NCBI GenBank assembly: GCA_037577475.1
Contig: CM075188.1
Coordinates: forward strand, 20,627,001 to 20,691,000
DNA: 64,000 nt
Source: Chaunax sp. Z400
Taxonomy: Eukaryota; Chordata; Actinopteri; Lophiiformes; Chaunacidae
Direction of reading: 5' to 3'
The notes beneath the pieces were generated by a model. That model was given only the letters and a program-made list of their open reading frames with translations. It did no database searches and was not told the DNA's origin. Below, piece by piece: positions 25,994 through 37,414 of the stretch. A program made the translations under genes and the position numbers. Positions within the stretch are counted from its first letter, which is position 1. Every line of letters starts with the position of its first letter.

Positions 25994-27185
25994 ACCAAAA
26001 TGTATTACCATCTGTAAAGTTGTTTAAGAAAACTCATACATTTGCTTTGCATTTTCTAGATAAATGGAAAATTGTATGTGCAGCTTTAAAGGAAGCACCA
26101 GGTGCATCTGAATCCCCACATTGTGCATCTTTATAGAACACCTAGCTGAGTTTAACTGTTTAGTGAAGCTCTTCCCGGACTAATCGTGCTATTGTATTTT
26201 ATCCATTGTTTAGCCACCTGACCCCAAACAGCTGCTTTGCTCAGGCAGTCAAAAGCTAACTGACAGAGATGGAGTCCTACTGTGTGAGTCAGAAGTAATA
26301 TTTTCTCACTAACATGTTAAATAAAAGACGAGCACTCGCAACCCTAAGCCTAATGAATATGAAAAAGGTGTAGACCCATGGCTCACTCACTCAAAAGCGT
26401 TATTTAATGCTTCTCCATCTCCACAGCGGCAGTCATCAATGGGCATGTTTTCATGCTAAGTCCATCCCCATGAGAGTGTAAACATTAATGACAGCTTAGT
26501 GCTGAAATGTGCCTGTTGTTGATGCTGCTGTGCACATTCAGAAGCCTAAACTCAGAATTGTAAGCATGCTTTTTGAATAATTTTACTCATTAAAATGTTC
26601 TCTTTGTGCAAATGGATGAGTAAAGACCTTGATCTACTTAGTAAATGGGTGATTTTAATGTAAAACGTGTATTATGTTAACATTCAGTGCTTTTTATGAA
26701 CTCACTCAGACAGCATGTCATACAACAATCAATCCCTTCCATCTCAGTGCTGCTGGTCCTCTACCTTACCAGGCAGCTAACAGCATTCACCAGATGTTTT
26801 CAATTCCTAATTAGATGATTAGAATGGAAACCTCCTGACTACTGACTTTCCAATATGTGAAAATGTTCTGCGGCTGTCATCGTGAAATGTGTCATCTTAA
26901 CTCCAACAACCAAAAACTGGGCTCAAAATTGACATTTTTTTCAAAACTCAATTTTAGTAGACTTCCACTTCATCACAAAGCATTTTCTCCATGGAGGAGT
27001 CTGGGGTGGTGGATTGGTCAAACAATTGCACTCAGACAAATGCATGACTTTCCCCTAGGAGAGTGGCATTCGTGTCGTGTTTGAAACCAAAACGATCACC
27101 TTTTTTTATTTTCTATCATTACAAAAGTCATGTCACATACGGATTGTACCATCTGCATAACTTAATTGGACCTATTTTAACCCAA
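25992..27185. other. Unique DNA, no gene recognised
   Basis: The part at about 26400-26560 has mixed composition with several ATTA and CATTAATGA sites and could be regulatory. This is a visual impression only. Confidence 0.45.
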
Positions 27186-27300
27186 AGTTATGATCTTTTT
27201 TTTTCTCTCTAAACCTAACAAAGTGGTTTTTATGCCTAAACCTTACTGAACTGTGACCTAGTTTAGTTTAGGTATAAAATCATGCTGGACTTCATCTTTT
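27186..27300 (-). repeat. Dispersed repeat with GGTTTAGGCATAAAAACCAC motif
   Basis: Minus-strand reading gives AAGGTTTAGGCATAAAAACC, ACTTTGTTAGGTTTAGAGAG. The words GTTAGGTTTAGGCA and AAACCACTT-GTTAGG belong to a dispersed repeat style I associate with percomorph genomes. Related phrases occur at 32845-32880 and 38829-38850 in this window. Confidence 0.45.
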
Positions 27301-28200
27301 TTCTGTCTAAAACTCATCAAATGATAAATGAAATGATGAAAAGCTTAAAATTAGTTTTAAAAAAAAAGAAAAAAGAAAGCATGCAATATCTCCTTCAAAA
27401 TGACATGATATTTATAAGCCATCCTATTGGATAATATTGGCTTTTGCTGTGCTTATATGATTTCCATGTGTACTCAGTAGATCTATTTAGTTGTAATTAT
27501 ACTTAGTTATTTCGTATTAAGTTAACTGCATGTCTATTTTATCATTGGGTATTTTAATATTAGTAAGAGGAATATGTGATTGTTACTTTTGATCATTCTT
27601 ACTGTCAAAATATATTGTCCTTTGACTGGTTGACAGGTTGTGTCTCTGAAGCTATTAGAAGATGAATACAGAGAACCAATATGTAAAGTAGCCAACACCT
27701 CTTCCAGATTCTGTCACAAGTACAACTGACAATCTTCACTCACACAAGTGGTTGTTTTTGGCAGTCTTAATGGTTGCAGTAGAGCAGCATTAAATGATAT
27801 GTCGAAGGAGACCTCATACATTGTATTTAGCGCTATACTGTTCTTCACTAAGACCCATTAAGCAAGAAGAAGGTGAGAAAAATCCACAGATGCATGACAC
27901 ATAATAAAAGCTGGAACAGTGCCTCGGCCCATTAACGATAAAGGGGGAAGTGGGGGATGATAGGCATGCTAATGCACATGAAGCACAGCAGCATTGCTGG
28001 CAACTAACATCTCTAGTCTTTATGTGAACGAGGCTGTAATGGATAATTGATTAAGCCATAAATTAGCACCCCACAAACAAGCAAATCAAAAGAGTGAAGA
28101 CAGGCAATTCTTCACTGCCGCTGGATGTCACCAGTGGAAGGGAAGGAGGCAAGAGGGGTGATTTGGTTGTGTGTGATAGAAAATCTAGCACACAGCTGTA
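27301..28200. other. Unique DNA with a candidate regulatory block at 27935-28080
   Basis: The block at 27935-28080 has CATGCTAATGCAC, GGATAATTGATTAAGCC and CATAAATTAGCACCCC, a density of homeodomain/POU-like sites that stands out from the surroundings. No gene is recognised. The rest is AT-rich without structure. Confidence 0.35.
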
Positions 28201-28720
28201 TTCACTTGTTCATCTCCATCTGTTCATATATTTGTCATCAGTTAATTTACATCCTGTTCATCCTCTAGCCATCAATTATCCACTCCTGATCTCTCTCCTG
28301 TCCATCCACTTTTTAAAAAAGCATGAAATTGTCCCATCATTTATGCATTTGGATACAAAACGCTCATTTAATCCTACAGTCCCATTCATCCCTTCATGTA
28401 TGTGCCATTGATCAACCCACTCACTTTTCCATGTATTTATTCCTTAACTTATATTCACATCCAACAGTACTTAACCTCGCATCCATCCATCCACTAAATT
28501 ATTAATCACTAGGTCATCCTTTGTTATTTGCGTACCCCTGTTCTTCTACTTATTTATCCATCAATATACCCATTCAGTCCTCTCTTTATTCGGTCAGCCA
28601 GTTCTTTCGCTGTTTTATCAACCATCCTTTCATCCTCTCTTTCATCCACCTCTCAATAATATCTTTCATCCATCTATCGATTAATTCATTAATGTTTGTA
28701 TGTGTGTTAGTTATCAGAAT
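28200..28720. repeat. Pyrimidine-rich eroded CATC/TTAT-type simple repeat
   Basis: The plus strand is strongly pyrimidine-biased with recurring CATCC, TTCATC, CATTCA and ATTTATCC words, the clearest run being CATCCATCCATCCAC near 28481-28496. It looks like an old tetranucleotide array, possibly grown from a retroposon tail, now heavily mutated. Open frames within it with Ile-His-Pro/Ser-Phe-Ile repeats are artefacts. Confidence 0.5.
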
Positions 28721-31009
28721 ATCTCTAAAGTAACTGATTTCAATAACCTTTTGTATAGAGGTGGCCCTTGGAATGGGGAAGAGGTGATTAGATTTTGAGT
28801 CGGAACCGAATCAATGTGTGGCTCCAGGAAATATTTTGCCACTATGGCCAATGCTTTATAATTTATGAGTTCCTTTAGTCCATTCACCCATCCATTCATT
28901 TTCACTTAATCCATTCATACCATATTAGCGGTGGTTTTGTTAAAACCAGTCAGTTTTGTTTACGTCATCAACAAGTGTGACCTTGGACCACCTCAGTCAC
29001 CCTGGCTGGGACCTTCTTCCCTGGAGAGAACATTTCAGCTGGACAAAATACAACGGACACAGCCAGCAGGCATTTGACATTTGTCTGACATTTCCATCCA
29101 TTCTTTGTACATTCACCTACTTGTAAACAGTATGATGGCTTTACACAAAAGCTTGGATTTTTTTAACAATAAGCGACTGGGAAGCACGTAACCTTTTACA
29201 AGGCTCACGGAGCAAAAATGCAAGACCTTAGAATCTCTCATCCTTTAGATCTCATTCCCTGCTTCTCCCCACCTTGTTCACTGACACGGGAATGACATGT
29301 AGGAACGTGTGTGATGAATAAAAAATAAAAAATAAAATAAAAAAAAAATTTAAAAAAATAAATATATATATATATATGTATATATGCACACATTATAAAG
29401 CTTCTGTGTCTCGACCCTTGTAGTTAAAATAGCATGCTATATATTTATACATCATTTAAATTTTATTTGGTACTCAAAACTGCCAGATTTAATAAAGAAT
29501 GTCAGCTGTAAAATCACAGATTTTTGAATTGCTGCCCAATTTTTCAGTGCTTTACACTTCCAAGGTTATTTTCTCTCTGACATCCCCAATATCACAATGA
29601 AATAAATCAAATTAATAAGACAAATATTTTATTGGGCGATTGGAAGAAGCTACAAGTTTACATTATCTCAGATGACATCATTATCTTTGATGTCATGCAG
29701 TGACGGTATCAGACAACATTGCAGACTGATACAGCTAACACTGCATTCATCTATGAAATGAATTCATACACAAATTAAATTCTAAATGTGTGGTGCATCC
29801 CTTTCATTTTTTCCCATCTGTGTTGAGCATGTCGTATAATTGTTGCTTTTGGCAAATCTGCCTCAGTATTTCACTGCAGATGCATGACTACAGATTCTCA
29901 TCTCCCTCTGACTTGCATTCACACTCTCTCAAGAACAAGCAGAAACAAACACACAAAGCTCACACAACATACTCCATGTGCACACACCACACACACATTT
30001 GTGCTGTTATGCACCACCCAAACAAAATCCTCTCCAATTAATTTCCCTACATTCATATACAAGCATGTGGGGCTTCTACCAAATGCAGATGCACTCTGCA
30101 CATTTATACTCATTTATATACACACACTGTACACACTCCATTAATTAATCATTGCCTGCAATCTGTACCATTGCATTTATAATTATGCCATCATTCGACA
30201 TTATATGAATAATGTCTGAATGGAAATGAAGCCATTGCTGTGGCAGTGTCTCTGCAACATTTAAATTGCTATCTTACCCAAACCTTAAAGGTCGACTCAG
30301 TCCTTTGCAGTGGTAGGATCAGAGAACCAAAATACATGCATGGTTGTCGTGATCCTTGAAAAAGGCTAACTTGTATTCCAGGCACGCTCTCCTCTGCTAG
30401 ACAATGCCACTGCATGGATCATTGTACATTCATAATGATAAGGTTGTAATACACAGAATTGAAAAAGATTGAGGCAAGCGATGCACAGTAAATAAGCTAG
30501 AAGAATGATAAATATACTACATACCCATCTACTTTGTCAATACATAAATCCATGCATCACTCCTTCATCCTTTCTGTAACGATTGGGTCCACTGTATGTA
30601 CTGAAATTTCATAATGTTGTATCGTGCACAGCTGAGGACACCTACTTATCTCCCATGCTTGCTCTGAGTATGTCTGCATCTAAAGTGTCAATATAAATGT
30701 TAAATAAAACATAAATGCCATATGACGTCGTAACATAATTGCAATTTAATTGTGTTCAAGTATGTTTCTGCACACCCTCAAATGCTGCAATCCTTCCCAT
30801 ACTGACATTTTTGTATTCTCTTTATACAGTTGCATACAGTTAATATTTGACAGAATTTTGATGAGGCAGAAAGCGTCATAATAATCTTGCCTATCTGTTT
30901 TAATAGGTTCTTGTCTGCTCTTGTTATTTTGCCATTCATGTGAATGCTTAATATGACTGACTGTTGGAAATGTCAAAAGTGCTGTGTTCATTACATCCAT
31001 TTTATTTAT
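28721..31009. other. AT-rich DNA with an A/TA simple tract, no gene recognised
   Basis: An A-rich then TA-rich tract occupies about 29317-29386. Some CACACA-rich sequence lies near 29940-30000. No gene or RNA is visible. Confidence 0.5.
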
Positions 31010-31014
31010 TTTTT

Positions 31015-31105
31015 ATCTCATGCTCTACTCTTCTTTGCTCTTCTTCTTTCTTGTTACTTGCTGCTGCTACAACAGCAGTTTCCCCACAGGGATCATTAAA
31101 ACTGC
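31015..31105 (+). mobile_element. Probable LINE-type 3' tail fragment
   Basis: The segment GCTGCTGCTACAACAGCAG, then TTTCCCCACAGGGATCATTAAA, has the TTTCCCC-x-GGGATCAATAAA ending seen at the start of the window, with AATAAA mutated. It lacks the microsatellite tail. Low-moderate certainty. Confidence 0.4.
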
Positions 31106-32100
31106 ATAATTTCACACACTGGCAGCCCCAAATAGCAGTGAAGGGAAAACAAGTTTGAAAAGTTTTTACTTCAGTGCTGAAATATCTTGTAAAGGGATAT
31201 ATGTAAACTGCTCACAGCGTGGTCATGGAAGCCAGCTGTCGCCAAGAAACTAATCTTTATGTCACCCAGCCTGCAAGTCAAGCAGAGTGTCCCCTGTATA
31301 GTTTGTTTTTTTTTCTGTAGAATTAAACCATCTCAGGATCATGGCAGTGAGATTTTTTTTTGCTGTGGTAAGTCCCAAGGGAAAGACGTGTCACCACCCT
31401 CACTGGTGAAAGTAGCTACAGTTTGTCAGAGTGTGTAACACTGAATTAAGGTTGTTTTGTCTCCTTTGCAATCATTTGCAGTATGCCGTTTGCCTGCTGT
31501 ATGATTTGGTTGCTCAGTTTTGCACATCGCCAGTTTGTCTTTTCCCCCTTGCATCAAAGAATACCATATGTGTGATGGGAATTTTTTTTGTTTTTGTTTT
31601 TTAGGGGTTCTTTTTTCTCATTTTTGTCATTGAGGACAATTTGTATTCTGTGCTTTTGTTGCATCTCTCTTATGTGCGTTCTGTGTGTAGAGAAAGGTCA
31701 ACACCTGGATTGAATTTAAGAAAATATGGATAGTAAGCCTTTTTTGTTAATAGGGACGCTTGTATCTTACATACATATCTTACATGTATCTATGTATGTT
31801 GTATATTACAACATACATCATCTGTGAAGTAATAAAATAGATGCAGAGTATGAGCATCTTCTTAACATGAGTCCTTCATTACTGTATCGCTGAGGCTATA
31901 CCACTGTCGCAGTTATCCTTACTGAGTTGAGCACCAGGCCTGCTGTTCCTGAATCCGCGCTGCTCACCAAACCATAGCAAATTGTCCTGATTGGGCGACA
32001 TGGAGAGGAAGTCAGGGTGCTTGGGTTTCTGCCTGATGCGATTTATGGCCTTGCACGTGAAAGACTAATGGCCCATTGGCTGTAAACAGGGAGCAAATGG
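31106..32100. other. Unique DNA, no gene recognised
   Basis: A small perfect hairpin (12-bp arms 31792-31803 and 31807-31818, loop of three) is the only visible structure. T-rich runs occur near 31300-31620. Confidence 0.5.
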
Positions 32101-32395
32101 AGGCTGCTGCTGCTGCTGTTGCTGCTAATGAGCGTTGTCTGTGAGAAGAAGGTGGAGAGAGGAAGAACGGCGAAGAGATGAAGACCGAGAGAGAGAGAAA
32201 CAACACAGACTGTAAGGGAGGAAGGTTGGCAGATGGAGTGAAGGGGTGAGAGCGAGAGACAGAGATGGTGACACTAAGCGTGAGAAGCGACAGAGACAGA
32301 AGCGGAGAGTGGGAGGAGAGAAGGAGAGAAAAAAGGAGAAAAAGAGATGCAAGGGAGGCGCAGCCACGCTGTGAGGAAGAGGGAAAAACACTCAA
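32100..32395. repeat. (CTG)n run followed by a polypurine tract
   Basis: A CTG/TTG run at about 32104-32128 is followed by roughly 240 bases that are almost entirely G and A with scattered C/T on the plus strand. The long minus-strand frames over it (Ser/Leu/Phe-rich) result from the composition. A polypurine tract of this length may adopt triplex DNA; that is inference. Confidence 0.6.
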
Positions 32396-32759
32396 AACAG
32401 TTCGGTGTTGGATAGCAAAGCATTACTCAGTAACGTCCCTATAATAATGTCATTATTCAGTGCATGTCATTAAAATTCTATTTGAAGTTCAGTAATTGTA
32501 TCAATTAAGAACAAATAATCACACGCCAACACTCTATTACTCTGACATATCAGGGTCTGCTTGCTGTCTTACCAGGATTCAATGGGAGGGTTATGAAATC
32601 TGTCTGTGTGCAGAGGATAGACTGACTGCTTTGGGACCATTTTCAATTTATACACGGGCATAATACATACCTTAGCTCAGCTTGCACTCACACCCAACAG
32701 CTCCCGCTTAAATTACATGGAGCTATATGAGAAAGTCTGACATATGCAACCCATGAATT

Positions 32760-32995
32760 TTGTTGAAACTTGACATTTGATATGTTGAAACTTTGTGTGT
32801 CTTTTTGTTTCAATTTTAAACTTTTGTTGCGACAATGCCGCGCTTATGTTCTGGTTAGGGTTAGGAGAAGATCATGTTTTGCCATAAAAATACATGATTT
32901 AGTCATCCAAAATAAGGCAGAAAACTCCTGGGACATCTCCTTGGAAATATCTGCTTTAGTTGCCACAAAAACAGCTTCAAAATGTCCAAACACTC
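32760..32995 (+). repeat. Dispersed repeat with GGTTAGGGTTAGGAGAAGATCATG motif
   Basis: It contains CTGGTTAGGGTTAGGAGAAG, ATCATGTTTTG, then ACTCCTGGGACATCTCCTTGG and CCACAAAAACAGCTTCAAAATG. These words belong to the same loose family as 27186-27300 and 38690-39000. The ends are not defined. The two GGGTTA-like units are not telomeric. Confidence 0.45.
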
Positions 32996-33012
32996 ACAAG
33001 AATGAGCTGGAT

Positions 33013-33154
33013 TGTTGGTTGGTGGGTGGTTTGGGTGGTTGGTTGGCTGATTTTGGGCTGGTTAGTTGGTTGGTTGGCTGCCTTGTTGGTTGGGTGGTTG
33101 GTTATAGTTGGTTGGTTGGTTACTTGCTTGCTTGCTTACTTGCTTGCTTGGTTG
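33013..33154. repeat. Imperfect (GGTT)n / (CTTG)n simple repeat
   Basis: About 140 bases of GGTT units with GGGT, GGCT and CTTG variants. The latter part changes to CTTG/CTTA. Frames through it give Val-Gly-Trp-Leu repeats and are not genes. Confidence 0.85.
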
Positions 33155-36100
33155 AAGTGGTCTCGAACAGTGCATGGTATCTTGCTTGGTAGTCATCATG
33201 CGTAGTTGACATGCGACCACTATCCTCCTGAATGTGATATGACCTACTGTATACTGAAGAATTGTTGATGCATAATATATGAAATATACAAATGTAGCAT
33301 ATCCTTGATTTGTAAAAATATACTGTGCTGACATTTTATTCCAGAGAGGGCTAACACACAAGCAGAGGGACATGTCTGTGCTGATTCAAACATGCGTGCA
33401 ACATACACTGATACTTGCAGACACATGTAGCAGTGTAGTTTGTGTGCACCGTAGTCGCCACAATGACCCTGGACCGGAGGGTTTCCTTAAATCCCTATCT
33501 TTCCTACAGGCATGTAAACACTCTGCAGCACTGAGGCTCTTATTTTCCAACAGCTTCAGAGGAAGTTGATCAGCAGCTGCAGTGTGCCTGTGTGCCTATA
33601 TGCTACCCACACAGTTAGAATTAAGTTGCATCCTAAAACACTATGGAATGAACACTTACAGGAGACGTACCGCACAATTAAATGTCAATTTTATTGTTCT
33701 GTGTGGCTATTATTTCTGTATTAGTACTGTATGTTAGTATGTCACACTTTACAGCAAAAGATCCAGTGTCAAAAAAGGTTTTGCTTAACACATGCTCAAA
33801 AATCAGAGTACTGTATCATCATGGTGATACATTGCCCTGCCCTCCTTCTCCTCCCGTTTTATTGTATTTTGCTTTTTCATCTTCATTGAGCTCTCTCCAC
33901 AGCCCACTAGGTGCCCTCATAGTCTTGTAACAGTCTATTGACCCTGCCTCAACCCTGCATACCTGCTGCTCATCCTGTCATTAAGGCACATCAGTCAGTC
34001 CCTTATATCTGTGTGCTAGGGGTTGCATGACTCCAGATTTTTTCATTTTTTCTTGGACATTTATGTGATGAATGTCAGGTCAACGTGAACTAATTGCTGA
34101 TTATGTCAATAATGAAGCACTGGAGAAAGGAATGCTTTGCAACCGTCTGTACTGGCAAATTTTGATGCAAATGCTGACAACAGACAGCTCATACTCATCT
34201 TTGAAATGGAACAGAAAGTGTTATATATTATACATAAATAAAAAAATTACCCTGAAATAGAACTGATGCAATATGTTTTAAACTTCAGCTTCATATTATA
34301 ACCAATATATTTAAACAATATTTCTTTTGACAGCATCATTTTCTTTGGTGATTTTCTATTTCATAATGCCAGGATTCATTAAAGTCTTTGTGTAGGTTCC
34401 TGATTCATCTTGGGACTTCTTCCTTTGTTGCCCAAAACCTGAAGAAGGAAGAATTACATGTCCCTCTACATGTGTTTGTAAAAAACCCTTTCCAGGGGGT
34501 CCTGGAGTGTACCTGTACACCATTACATCAAGGTGAAATGTTGAATCAGAGGAGGTCAGTAAAAGAAAAAAGAAAAAATGACATAGAGAAAAAGAGATGT
34601 TCCCTGGCTGAGCTTCAAGGCAGCCAGGCGCACACATTAAAGTCAGAAACGCCATTAGGTCGACAATGTTAATGAATCTAAATGAGTGTGTGTCAAAAGA
34701 AAGGAAGCAATTCTGCTCTGGTTCCCAGGCAAGTAAATTAAATTTCGAATAGTTTCCTTTCTTATACAAAAACAAGGTGGGCCACACACTTTCAGCCATC
34801 AGTCATTCTCTGCATTACTTGAATCTTTGCTTGAATGGGAGCAATGAGTCTCAACAATGTCTTGTCACACAGGAGGAGATGAGGTTTGTTATGATCAAGA
34901 TCTTTTTGATCTGCATGTCTGCTCATCTGTTGCTGTCTGAATGCTGAGTCTGAGACACTCAGCACACCACACCATTGCACTTCACTCTATTTCCTTCCAT
35001 GCGTACCCCCTTTCTTACCCTAAACTCCCCTATCCATGTGTAAGAATCCCTCTGCAAGAGTCACTGCATTGGAAGATCTCCATGGTGTTCAGTTCCATGC
35101 AGGGAGGTACTTCCACAGTAGTGCTGGGTTTTGGTTTAATGCCACAGAATTGTCATGGTAAGAAACAACTAAAATGAAGATGCTGTTGTCCTCCATGATA
35201 AGGAGTTGGTCTTCATGCTGTCTCAAATCTGAAAGCCAAGACTGAAAAACGACAGCCACTGGCCACCTGCAAAACTTTCTGCCCAACCAAAGCTTTACAG
35301 GGATGTGTGAATTTTCATTATTCTGCACCTGCTGGACAAATCACAGAATACAATGTCATCTGTCAAATCCAAATGAAAGTTAAAAGACATTTAAATATAT
35401 TAGAGAGATTAGATTTAAAGTCTGATCATCCCAGCGCCAGCCCTTACAAAAACCACCTATGTCCTCATATGTTCACGATTTTCCCTTTTGCTTCTTCCTT
35501 CGTTTGCCAGCTATTTTCATCACTACCCGTCTGATGCAACAGAGCACCATATTAATATCAAAAGTAAAACATGAATCAGAATCGATGCAGTCGAATTCCT
35601 CACTTTGATCTATTATTTCTCTCCTCCAGTCGAGCGGACACTACTTAAGATCATTTATGCGTGTTCCGTGTGAGGAGAATCTTAACATATTTGACTTTTA
35701 GTAAAAGTGGTAGAAAATTGTTGTTGTCGGACTTTTTGTGTCTGTAAATGTAGATGACCTTGGAATAATAGCTGTACAACTGTTGAAACAGAGAAAAATA
35801 CGGTGGATCATATCTGTTTGAAGTTTTCAATTGTTGTTTTTTCATCAAAAACGTTGTTTTTTCATCAAAAACATTTTTCCATTTTACTAACTTTGAACAC
35901 TTTAACTTCTTACAGCTCTCTCCTTTTTGACAATAACTAGTTTCCTATAAAGAGTGAAAATACAGCCTGACACTGTTGCAAGCTGGCGAAAACTCATAAC
36001 CTTTTCTCTGCAATGAAATGTTCAGGCTTTAATGTCATCTTTGATTTGCAGTGATAAAGTGAAATACAATCTTTTGGTTTCATATTTTTCTTTATTTCAA

Positions 36101-36928
36101 TTTCTTCCTGCTAACATTTGACTTTTGCATCCCCCCCCCTCCCTCTTTGACCTTCCAACCATGAAGAAACCTAGAAGCCATACCTCCTCTCAGGCGGAGT
36201 GGAATCCATCTGACATGCTCCATTACGTTGTGCTTGTTCCAATTAAAGCTGACACCATTTGCTGCCAAGAGCATGGTGATACCCTGCAGAAAGGTAACCC
36301 ACGGGGTGTTGAGTGTTTCTGAATGTATGTTATGTTGTTACAAGAAGATCTATACTGTCAGACGGCGATCCGAAGGTTGGACCTCTAATGCTCTCCCTGT
36401 AGGAAAACGTGTCCTCGGCATCTGTGTTGACAAATTAAGTTTTAGATCAAAATGAGAAACTGATGATTTGAAAGCCATCTGTGTCGCACAAATGAATTGC
36501 TCCTACTGCACTAAACTGTGGGTAACTCAGGTTCAAACTGATGATTATTTTGCTGAACTGTTTTATTGAGATAAATTATAAGAATTTCATCCCAAAATAA
36601 ATGCCATCATTAAGAAAATGAACCATTAGAGTGAACTGACTTTTCAGTGGAAAACCGTGACTATGCTCATAGCCAGAAATCTTGGCATCTCTGAAATTTT
36701 CTTTCATGTTCAGGAAAATAAGGCCAATAAGTTCATTGTGTTACAAAACATTCTTTTCTTCTTTCATTCAAAAATAAATTAATACATATGGACGATTGAT
36801 TTGTGGCAAGCAATTGGACTTCATTCCATCCTAACTTACACATTTCAAGACACTGCAAATAGATGTCCTAATTGAGGCAGTGGCACTTGGAGGAAGTTGC
36901 AAAAGCAGAAATTGTGGTTAACAAGTCA
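33155..36928. other. Unique DNA, no gene recognised
   Basis: Largest frame is minus strand 34356-34799 (147 codons) with no recognisable motif, overlapped by other frames. An exact 20-bp tandem duplication is at 35833-35872. No RNA gene or transposon end was recognised. Confidence 0.5.
35833..35872. repeat. Exact 20-bp tandem duplication
   Basis: Two identical units of GTTGTTTTTTCATCAAAAAC sit head to tail. Confidence 0.95.
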
Positions 36929-36942
36929 ACCGGTTAACCGGT
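36929..36942. repeat. Perfect 14-bp palindrome at the 5' edge of an RTE copy
   Basis: ACCGGTTAACCGGT is its own reverse complement. It lies a few bases before the point where RTE similarity starts. GGTTAACCGG words also occur in some teleost transposons. Confidence 0.7.
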
Positions 36943-36944
36943 CA

Positions 36945-37414
36945 ACCTACACCTCACCTATGGTCATGAGCTCTGGGTAATGACCAAAAGAACAAGATCA
37001 CAGATACAAGCGACCAAAATGAGCTTCCTCCGCAGGGTGTCTGGGCTCACCCTTAGAGATAGGGTGAGGAGCTCAGTCATTCTGGAGGGGCTCAGAGTGG
37101 AGCCGCTGCTCCTCCACATTGAGAGGAGTCAGCTGAGGTGGTTCGGGCATTTGGTTAGGATGCCCCCTGGATGCCTCCCGGGGGAGGTATTCTGGGCATG
37201 TCCCACTGGGAGGAGACCCCAGGGTAGACCCAGGACGCGCTGGAGGGACTATATCTCTCGGCTGGCTTGGAAACGCCTTGGTGTATCCCCAGAAGAGCTG
37301 GAGGAGGTGACTGGGGAGAGGGAGGTTTGGGCTTCTCCGCTGAGACTCCTGCCCCCGCGATCCGGACCCAGATAAGTGGAAGAAAATGGATGGATGGATG
37401 GATGGATGGATGGA
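36945..37414 (+). mobile_element. RTE/Rex3-type non-LTR retrotransposon, 5'-truncated 3' end
   Basis: The terminal part of the reverse-transcriptase polyprotein is open from about 36955 to the stop at 37373. Conserved pieces in order are YGHELWVMT, MSFLRRVSGLTLRDRVR, LLLHIERSQLRWFGHLVRM, GRPRTRWRDYISRLAW and a proline-rich close (LLPPRSGPR). These are characteristic of the C-terminal region of teleost RTE-type elements. After the stop comes CCCAGATAAGTGGAAGAAAA and a GGAT repeat tail, the diagnostic RTE/Rex3 ending. Endonuclease and RT catalytic domains are absent, so it cannot move by itself. The uninterrupted frame suggests a fairly young insertion. A remnant of a second copy is at 47490-47905 in the same orientation. 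Confidence 0.9.
37387..37414. repeat. (GGAT)n tail of the RTE element
   Basis: About six and a half ATGG/GGAT units directly follow GAAGAAA. Confidence 0.95.

Noticed and set aside
28094..28733. Overlapping frames of 60-105 codons rich in His, Ser and Ile
   Set aside because: They reflect an eroded CATC/TTAT pyrimidine-rich repeat.
32853..32870. Interstitial telomeric repeat (GGTTAGGGTTAGG)
   Set aside because: Only two units, within a dispersed repeat family that normally contains this phrase.
34356..34799. 147-codon minus-strand frame
   Set aside because: No motif, compositionally ordinary, and overlapped by a plus-strand frame.
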